19,189 bases of DNA from Myxococcota bacterium (GTDB taxonomy: Bacteria > Myxococcota_A > Polyangia > HGW-17). The notes below the pieces were generated by a model. That model made no database searches, had not been told where the DNA came from, and saw nothing but the letters and a program-made list of their open reading frames with translations. The stretch is taken from contig JAHJLU010000676.1 of NCBI GenBank assembly GCA_018821745.1, forward strand, positions 1 through 19,189. Reading direction: 5' to 3'. The stretch's first letter is position 1; the number at the start of each line of letters is the position of its first letter. This document shows positions 12,753 through 18,010 of the stretch, one piece after another. The translations under genes were made by a program, and so were the position numbers.

Positions 12753-14393
12753 ATGAAATCCATCATACTGGTAGCGTTCTTTACCCTGATATCGTGTACA
12801 ACCAAAACGGTGAAGCTCGATCCCTATTGTGGGGATGGTTCGAAAAATCTTGAAGCGGAACAGTGTGATGGACTGGACACGGGCCTCGCCTCCTGCGAAT
12901 CCCTGGGGTATTACGGCGGGCTCCTGAAGTGCAACACCGACTGTACCTTCAATGAGCTGCTCTGCGCCGCCAACGGGCGCTGTGGTGATGGTGTGCTCCA
13001 TGACGCCGAAGAGTGTGATGATGACGCCTTCCCAGAGGGGGAGACCAGTTGTGAGGATCTGGGTTTCACCGGGGGACAGCTCCAGTGCACCGAGGAGTGT
13101 CTGATTGATTCCCGTCAGTGTGCCACCTGCGGTGACGGGATCTTTGATGCCGATGGCAATGAAGAATGCGACGGCAACGATTTTGGTGAGACAAGCTGTG
13201 TGACGCTGGGATTCTGGGGTGGTCGCCTCAGTTGTGACACCCTGTGCCAGATCAATCACTCCCAGTGCAAGAACCTCCAGGGTGTCTCCGCCGGGTACTT
13301 TTTCACGTGTGCACTCACGGACACCGGCGAGATTTACTGCATGGGCGCCAACACCCTCTCGGGGAGGCTGGGGATAGGCTCATCGGAACCGGTGGTGACA
13401 CCTACCTCCACCATGGTGACCGACGCAGTGGCCCTCTCCATCGGGTGGGACAACGGCTGCTATCTCAACGCAGATGGAGATGCCTTCTGCTGGGGTGATA
13501 ACCGTTATGGTCAGGTGGGTGACAATACCGAGACAGACAGACTATCCCCCGCCGCCGTGACCCACTCGGGGACGGGATTTGCCAGTATCTCTTCGGGGTA
13601 CGGGTTTAGTTGTGCCGTGGACCTTGAGGGCACCGGTTACTGCTGGGGCGCAGCCCTGGATGGCCGCCTCGGTAACAATGTTACCGGGTTGGCCACTTTC
13701 TCCGTTCCCCAGGCTGTTGAGACCACGAATCTCCAGGGGACCCTCACCCGCATTGCGGCGGGAAAACAGCACGCCTGTGCCCTCGATGTAAACGGTCAGG
13801 CTTATTGTTGGGGGAATAATCTCGGTGGAAAATGCGGGACTGGTGCTGCCGCAGCCAATTATACCATACCCACGCCCGTCTCCACCACCAGAGTGTTTAC
13901 GGACATCTGTGCCGGTGGCAACCACAGTTGCACCCTTGACACCCTCGGGGCCCCCTGGTGCTGGGGAGATAACTCCGTGGGGCAGCTGGGTAATCTTGCG
14001 ACCGAGGGTGGTGTTGCCCGGGATCCGGTGGCCGTCAATGGAGTGAATAATGTGGTGTTTACGTCCATCGCCTGCGCCCAGACTTTTGAAAGCACCCTGG
14101 CATACCCTTCCCACACCTGTGCCCTCGACTCCAGCGGCCACATCTGGTGCTGGGGGAGCGGCGCACTGGGCCAGCTGGGAAATGGCGCAACACCAGATTA
14201 TTCCGTGGTTCCGGTCCAGGTGACCAGGCCCGTGGGTGTCACTTTCACCTCCGTGACAGCGGGGAGGGATCACACCTGCGCCGGAGACGACAGCGGGCAG
14301 GTGTGGTGCTGGGGTTCCAACGAGCAACACCAGATAAACGACAGCACTCAGGCCCAGTTTGTCGAACCGGTGTTGATTCCCTCGGCGCTCTAG
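12753..14393 (+). CDS. Lipoprotein with three six-Cys modules and a seven-repeat RCC1-type beta-propeller
   Basis: A 546-residue lipoprotein. The lipobox TLISC gives Cys15. Residues 26-172 hold three modules of about 46 residues, each with six Cys in a fixed order (26/38/48/60/64/71; 77/88/100/112/116/123; 126/139/149/161/165/172) and the pattern CGDG...EECD...TSC..LGF.GG.L.C...C, similar to Cys-rich repeats (DUF4215-like) of myxobacterial exported proteins. Residues 175-546 contain seven RCC1 repeats of the form AGxxHTCALDxxGxxWCWGxNxxGQLG, enough for one closed seven-bladed propeller; nearly every blade has a Cys pair in CAL...CWG, which suits an oxidising compartment. The sixth repeat carries an insertion (about ESTLAYPSH), and the last has degenerated (NEQHQIND). 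RCC1 propellers are protein-interaction surfaces; the partner is unknown. The ribosome-binding site is weak (AGGACAG). Confidence 0.85.
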   Translation: MKSIILVAFFTLISCTTKTVKLDPYCGDGSKNLEAEQCDGLDTGLASCESLGYYGGLLKCNTDCTFNELLCAANGRCGDGVLHDAEECDDDAFPEGETSCEDLGFTGGQLQCTEECLIDSRQCATCGDGIFDADGNEECDGNDFGETSCVTLGFWGGRLSCDTLCQINHSQCKNLQGVSAGYFFTCALTDTGEIYCMGANTLSGRLGIGSSEPVVTPTSTMVTDAVALSIGWDNGCYLNADGDAFCWGDNRYGQVGDNTETDRLSPAAVTHSGTGFASISSGYGFSCAVDLEGTGYCWGAALDGRLGNNVTGLATFSVPQAVETTNLQGTLTRIAAGKQHACALDVNGQAYCWGNNLGGKCGTGAAAANYTIPTPVSTTRVFTDICAGGNHSCTLDTLGAPWCWGDNSVGQLGNLATEGGVARDPVAVNGVNNVVFTSIACAQTFESTLAYPSHTCALDSSGHIWCWGSGALGQLGNGATPDYSVVPVQVTRPVGVTFTSVTAGRDHTCAGDDSGQVWCWGSNEQHQINDSTQAQFVEPVLIPSAL

Positions 14394-14427
14394 GGTAAAA
14401 TGTCATTTCCCTATATGAGGATACACC

Positions 14428-15036
14428 ATGAGACTAATTGTTGTTTTATTGTTTTCGCTTATTCCTTCAATAGTTATGGCACAAAACCCCTTCGGTAACC
14501 GTGGGCTTTTCATCAAGCAGGGCACCTTTACTGTATCGGGGACCGTGGGTGCCGAGTACATCAACTACGCTCCCGAAGGGATGGACAGCTCCAGCGGAGT
14601 GATCCTCACCTTTGCTCCCAGTGCCGGCTATTTCATCAACGATAACGTCTCCATTCAGGTCTCCATGGCTGCCTATGTGCCCACGGGCGACCTCTTTGAC
14701 AATGTGGGGACCACCTGGCTTATCGCCGCAGGGGCGGTGTATTATCACCGGATCAATAATTTCTATGTCTATGCGGGCCTCATGGCGGGGTACATCAAGC
14801 CGGGGGATACCAGCCGTGAGGCTACCAATAATTTGAAAAACTTCGGGGATCTCAACGGCAGCCTGGAGAGCAACACCACCCAGACCGCCATTATTTTTCC
14901 CGCGGGGCTGCTCTTCCCCATCACCTCCTCCCTGGCCTTCGATGTGGGTATCAGGGCTGTCTACATCATCGACGAAGACGACAGCGCCATCTTTGATTGC
15001 TCCATCGGATGGTTCGGCCTGCAGGCCTTTTTTTAA
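14428..15036 (+). CDS. Small outer-membrane beta-barrel protein
   Basis: A 202-residue protein with a cleavable signal peptide (hydrophobic 3-17, likely cut after VMA at 18, before QNPFG). The mature part alternates hydrophobic and polar residues in at least eight amphipathic strands (GTFTVSGTVGAEYINY, GVILTFAPSAGYFI, NVSIQVSMAAYVP, WLIAAGAVYYHRI, FYVYAGLMAGYIKP, AIIFPAGLLFPI, LAFDVGIRAVYII, DCSIGWFGLQAFF) and ends in Phe, the signature recognised by the BAM machinery. This fits an OmpW/OmpX-size eight-stranded barrel. No specific family is recognised. TGAGGA precedes the ATG, 34 bases after the RCC1 lipoprotein stop, so the two are probably co-transcribed. A terminator hairpin overlaps its last codons. 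Confidence 0.82.
   Translation: MRLIVVLLFSLIPSIVMAQNPFGNRGLFIKQGTFTVSGTVGAEYINYAPEGMDSSSGVILTFAPSAGYFINDNVSIQVSMAAYVPTGDLFDNVGTTWLIAAGAVYYHRINNFYVYAGLMAGYIKPGDTSREATNNLKNFGDLNGSLESNTTQTAIIFPAGLLFPITSSLAFDVGIRAVYIIDEDDSAIFDCSIGWFGLQAFF
15016..15034 (+). terminator. Intrinsic terminator inside the end of the beta-barrel gene
   Basis: GGCCTGCAGGCC (15016-15027), a 4-base all-GC stem with a TGCA loop, is followed directly by seven T (15028-15034). The T-run encodes the final Phe-Phe and the first base of the TAA stop. The stem is short, so efficiency is uncertain, but the T-run is unusual for this GC-rich coding sequence. Confidence 0.5.
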
Positions 15037-15045
15037 TTTCTGGAA

Positions 15046-15067
15046 CCATCGCGATGGGCTGCGATGG
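15046..15067. promoter_or_regulatory. Perfect 12-base palindrome with an extra half-site
   Basis: CCATCGCGATGG (15046-15057) is an exact palindrome, and GCGATGG recurs at 15061-15067, ten bases downstream of the same sequence within the palindrome. It lies about 65-85 bases upstream of the candidate SNF2 promoter, a plausible place for a regulator site; it could equally be a chance palindrome. Confidence 0.35.
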
Positions 15068-15130
15068 CCGACCCGGACGCACCGGATTCAAGACTCGATC
15101 CTCTCAAATCCCTAAAACATCAGGTTGGCA

Positions 15131-15159
15131 GTGACCTTTTGTTTATTTTAGTGTATATT
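15131..15159 (+). promoter_or_regulatory. Candidate promoter of the SNF2 module
   Basis: GTGACC (15131-15136, 4 of 6) and TATATT (15154-15159, 5 of 6) are 17 bases apart in an AT-rich patch. The predicted start of transcription, near 15166, is only about four bases from the ATG at 15170, and no Shine-Dalgarno is visible, so the mRNA may be leaderless. Confidence 0.45.
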
Positions 15160-15169
15160 GTGCGGCGCT

Positions 15170-17104
15170 ATGGACGTTACCACCCTTGATTCACGCGGTT
15201 TTTCCTGGCGAGCATGTGGCCTCTGCCACGAAGAGTGCCCGCCCCACGGCCTGTTCTGTATCCACTGCGGGGCCCCCCAGGGTGACGCTGTCAGTTCATA
15301 TTCTCAATTACTTATGCTCAACGAAGAGGACGCCGGTGCGGGAGACTCCCCCTCAATGCCGGCTCCCGATGTGGTAATCGCCTCGGTGCCCGAGCAGGTT
15401 ACCAAATACATCTTTCAGAAACACCAGAAGGCAATCCCCGCAGAAGGTTTTTCCGTTCGGCTCCTCTCATTTCTCTCCTCCATCAGAGAAGAGGGAACGC
15501 TGGGTCTCAAAGCCCTCGGGTTCATCGAAGTGGAACCCCGCCCCTATCAGATAGAGTCGGCCCTCTCCATCCTGGAATCCATGGGTGGGAGCGGCATCCT
15601 GGCCGATGAGGTCGGTCTCGGAAAAACCATCGAGGCGGGCCTTGTCATCAAAGAGATGATTCTGCGGCGGACCGCACGCAAGATCCTGGTGCTGGTCCCG
15701 GCCTCACTGCTGGCCCAGTGGGCCGAAGAGCTCACCGACAAGTTCGGCCTCACCATCGCCGATGACTCCGCCATCGAGAGCCTCTCCGATGAGTTTGAGG
15801 GTATTATGCTGCTCTCTCTCCACAAGGCCAAAAGCCGCAAGGTGCAGACTATCTTCAGCACCCTGGCGTGGGACCTGGTGGTGGTCGATGAAGCGCACTC
15901 ACTGAAGAACCACCTCACGCTGGCTCACCGGTTTGTGTTCAGCCTCAGACGCAAATACACGGTGCTCCTGACGGCGACGCCCATACAGAATGATCTCCGG
16001 GAGCTGTACAATCTTATTAATATCGTAAAGCCCGGATATTTTAAATCAATCAGGCTGTTCCGGCGCAAATACATGGCGGATCGGTTTACTCCGAGAAACC
16101 CTGAAGAGTTACGACGCATGTGTTCGAGGGTAATGGTCCGGCATCGTCGCAGTGACACTCTCATCAAGCTGCCCCCCAGGGAAGTGCGGACACACTTTGT
16201 TCATCCCTCCCCCACGGAGTTGGAGTTTTATACCCTCACCCTGGAGCTTGCCCGACGGGCTGTCTCCCTTCTGCATGTGGATGAGGGCGACCACATCATG
16301 CTCCTGTTGTCGATCCTGCTCAAAGAGTCCACCTCTTCCCCCCAGGCGCTTTTGGGTACCCTGGAGGCGGCAGTGCTGCCCAAGATTGTTCGGGAGACAG
16401 AGTCGGTGCTGCTCAGGCAGGTGCTGGAACTGGGCCGCAGCCTCTCCATTACAGCGAAGATGGAGTGGCTCCTCGAAGAGGTCGCCTCACAGCCGGAGGA
16501 GCCCATCATCGTTTATACCGAATACATCAAGACCCAGAACAAGCTCATGGAGTTGATGCAGGGGCAGGGCGCCCTGGTGCATCGCTACGCGGGGAACCTG
16601 CGGCTCAAAGACAAGGAGCTGGCCCTGGCGGCGTTTCGTCGTGAAGGCGGGGTCCTGCTCAGCACCGAGGTGGGTGGTCAGGGACTCAATCTGCAGCACT
16701 GTCACCGGCTGGTGAATTTTGATCTGCCCTGGAACCCCATGAAACTGGAGCAGCGCATCGGGCGTATCCACCGGTTCGGGCAGCAGGAGAAGGTCCAGAT
16801 CTCCACAATCGCGGGGAAGGGCACCTTCGAGGAATATCTGGTCACCATATTATTGTCCAAGATCAAACTCTTCGAGATGGTCATCGGGGAAATCGACTCC
16901 ATCCTGGCCTACCTCAAAAACCCCATCCCCATGGAGAAACGCATCAGCCGAATCATCCTCACGAGCCCTGATACGGCCTCCATACAGCGTCGCCTCGACA
17001 ACCTGGCCAACGAGATTCTCACGGCCAAGGAACATTTCGATCAGGATCGGGACAGCTCCGCCAAGCTCCTTGATCTGCCCGCCGCGCCCGAGGAGGTGTT
17101 ATGA
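15170..17104 (+). CDS. Zinc-ribbon SNF2/RapA-like superfamily 2 ATPase
   Basis: A 644-residue protein. The N-terminus is a zinc ribbon with Cys16-x2-Cys19 and Cys30-x2-Cys33. After a linker comes an SNF2 ATPase: Q-like EPRPYQIESA, Walker A ILADEVGLGKTIEAG (GKT at 151-153), VLVPASLLAQWAEEL, Walker B DEAH (240-243), LLTATPIQND, then the RecA2 lobe with PIIVYTEYIKTQ, LLSTEVGGQGLNLQ and motif VI QRIGRIHRFGQ (528-538). VMVRHRRSDTLIKLPPR after the first lobe is shared with RapA/HepA-type proteins. Such enzymes translocate on double-stranded DNA and displace bound proteins, for example stalled RNA polymerase. The frame opens at TTG 15158, but that lies in the probable -10; ATG 15170 is preferred. 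The C-terminal coiled-coil part usual in single-chain relatives is missing and is apparently supplied by the next gene, which overlaps by four bases. No nuclease or methylase gene is adjacent. Confidence 0.9.
   Translation: MDVTTLDSRGFSWRACGLCHEECPPHGLFCIHCGAPQGDAVSSYSQLLMLNEEDAGAGDSPSMPAPDVVIASVPEQVTKYIFQKHQKAIPAEGFSVRLLSFLSSIREEGTLGLKALGFIEVEPRPYQIESALSILESMGGSGILADEVGLGKTIEAGLVIKEMILRRTARKILVLVPASLLAQWAEELTDKFGLTIADDSAIESLSDEFEGIMLLSLHKAKSRKVQTIFSTLAWDLVVVDEAHSLKNHLTLAHRFVFSLRRKYTVLLTATPIQNDLRELYNLINIVKPGYFKSIRLFRRKYMADRFTPRNPEELRRMCSRVMVRHRRSDTLIKLPPREVRTHFVHPSPTELEFYTLTLELARRAVSLLHVDEGDHIMLLLSILLKESTSSPQALLGTLEAAVLPKIVRETESVLLRQVLELGRSLSITAKMEWLLEEVASQPEEPIIVYTEYIKTQNKLMELMQGQGALVHRYAGNLRLKDKELALAAFRREGGVLLSTEVGGQGLNLQHCHRLVNFDLPWNPMKLEQRIGRIHRFGQQEKVQISTIAGKGTFEEYLVTILLSKIKLFEMVIGEIDSILAYLKNPIPMEKRISRIILTSPDTASIQRRLDNLANEILTAKEHFDQDRDSSAKLLDLPAAPEEVL
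17091..17096 (+). promoter_or_regulatory. Ribosome-binding site inside the SNF2 gene for its partner
   Basis: AGGAGG, in the last codons of the SNF2 gene (encoding Glu-Glu-Val), ends four bases before the ATG at 17101. It shows the downstream frame is a separately initiated protein rather than the product of a frameshift. Confidence 0.8.
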
Positions 17105-17856
17105 CCACACCGCTTGAGACACACCCAGGGAGCCAGGGAGCCGATTTTCGGAAACCCCTCTACGACGAGGCATCAAGGCGATACGGCATCACTGAGAAAG
17201 ATGGCAGGGTCATGCTCCCCGAGTCCATGAGGCCCCTGTTTCTCGGAGAGGAGTCCGTGGAGAAACCCCCAACCATGGGTGCGGGGAATGATTTCTTCTG
17301 GCATCGCCTGGCGGAATATGTGAGCACCGCAGAGCCCATGTATTACCGGTTCTCCATTGAGCCGGCCATGATCCCCCGGGAGCTTGAGGGCTTCCCCATG
17401 AACGAACCGCTCCTGCTTGTGTGGATGCGGGTCCAGTTTGAAGCCCACCGGCTCATTGAACACCCCCTGGCCGTCGCCCTCGGCCGTGACCGTGCGGAAA
17501 AAATCCCCCTCTCTCTGCTGCTGGATGATCCGCTCCTGGTGACTCCCGCCAAAATTTACGTGACGCCGCAGATGCTGGAAGAGCGGATGGCCCTCCTGCA
17601 CAGCTCCATCTGCGTGCTCATGGCAGAGGAGATCGCCACCATTCAGGCCGCCATGCTCAAGACGCTCCATGAGGAGACCGAGCGGATCCGCGAGTATTAC
17701 AGCCATCTCCTGGTGAAGACGCAGAAATCCGATGAAAAAGATCGCCTGCGAAGAGAGCAGAAGTTTCTGGAGCAGGAACACAACCGACGCCTCCATCCCG
17801 CCGCCCTGAAAATACTGGTCGTTCCCGAACTGATCGCCTCCCTCATCGTTCAGTGA
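17101..17856 (+). CDS. Coiled-coil partner of the SNF2 ATPase, function unknown
   Basis: A 251-residue cytoplasmic protein without signal peptide or membrane segment. I do not recognise a named family. The N-terminal half (about 20-165) is mixed alpha/beta, with segments such as EPMYYRFSIEPAMIP and NEPLLLVWMRVQFEAHRLIEHPLAVALGR split around residues 80-125. Residues about 175-235 form a charged coiled coil (EETERIREYYSHLLVKTQ, EKDRLRREQKFLEQEHNRR), then a hydrophobic end ALKILVVPELIASLIV. That order, a helix with YY..L, a basic coiled coil and a short hydrophobic strand, resembles the C-terminal region of single-chain RapA-like SNF2 proteins of 900-1000 residues. Together with the 644-residue ATPase the pair totals 895 residues. 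The ATGA overlap and the strong internal ribosome-binding site point to co-translation and a complex; both are inference. Confidence 0.75.
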   Translation: MTTPLETHPGSQGADFRKPLYDEASRRYGITEKDGRVMLPESMRPLFLGEESVEKPPTMGAGNDFFWHRLAEYVSTAEPMYYRFSIEPAMIPRELEGFPMNEPLLLVWMRVQFEAHRLIEHPLAVALGRDRAEKIPLSLLLDDPLLVTPAKIYVTPQMLEERMALLHSSICVLMAEEIATIQAAMLKTLHEETERIREYYSHLLVKTQKSDEKDRLRREQKFLEQEHNRRLHPAALKILVVPELIASLIVQ

Positions 17857-17886
17857 TCCGCAAAAAGCAATTTACAGGGCGCTGAT

Positions 17887-17912
17887 ATCTCATGGTAAAA
17901 TGAGATTTACCA
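17887..17912. promoter_or_regulatory. Two interlocking inverted repeats upstream of the efflux adaptor
   Basis: ATCTCAT (17887-17893) pairs with ATGAGAT (17900-17906), and TGGTAAA (17893-17899) pairs with TTTACCA (17906-17912). Each is a perfect 7-base stem with a 6-base loop, and the loop of each forms an arm of the other, so only one can fold at a time. It lies 30 bases after the coiled-coil gene and 11 bases before TTGACA. It may be a read-through switch for the upstream transcript or a pair of overlapping operators. Confidence 0.5.
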
Positions 17913-17923
17913 CGCAAAAACTC

Positions 17924-17951
17924 TTGACAAAAAGATTAAAGGATGCATATT
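17924..17951 (+). promoter_or_regulatory. Promoter of the efflux adaptor gene
   Basis: A perfect TTGACA (17924-17929) is followed after 16 bases by CATATT (17946-17951, 4 of 6). The strong -35 and the AT-rich context in a GC-rich genome support it. The adjoining palindrome overlaps the -10 and the probable start of transcription, which would suit repression. Confidence 0.6.
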
Positions 17952-17978
17952 AACCAAAGCGTTTAACTAATTGGTTAA
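17950..17978. promoter_or_regulatory. Nested operator-like palindromes over the adaptor promoter
   Basis: TTAACCAA (17950-17957) and TTGGTTAA (17971-17978) are perfect 8-base inverted repeats whose starts are 21 bases apart, two helical turns. The right arm is also half of a second dyad, TTAACTAATTGGTTAA (17963-17978), a 16-base palindrome with one mismatched pair. Three related half-sites thus cover the -10 and early transcribed region. This is the usual arrangement for a TetR- or MarR-type repressor of an RND efflux operon; no regulator gene is in the window. Confidence 0.55.
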
Positions 17979-18010
17979 CCCCCTGGGGAATAACCCCGCC
18001 CGGTGTCATC

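Noticed and set aside
17101..17104. The SNF2/coiled-coil boundary as a sequencing frameshift in one gene
   Set aside because: The downstream frame has its own AGGAGG and ATG at ideal spacing and the overlap is a standard ATGA, so two genes are more likely, although an ancestral fusion is possible.
15170..17856. The SNF2 pair as a known phage-defence system
   Set aside because: No methylase, nuclease, phospholipase-D-like or DUF1998 gene is next to it, and it is flanked by ordinary envelope genes, so a DISARM or similar label is not supported.
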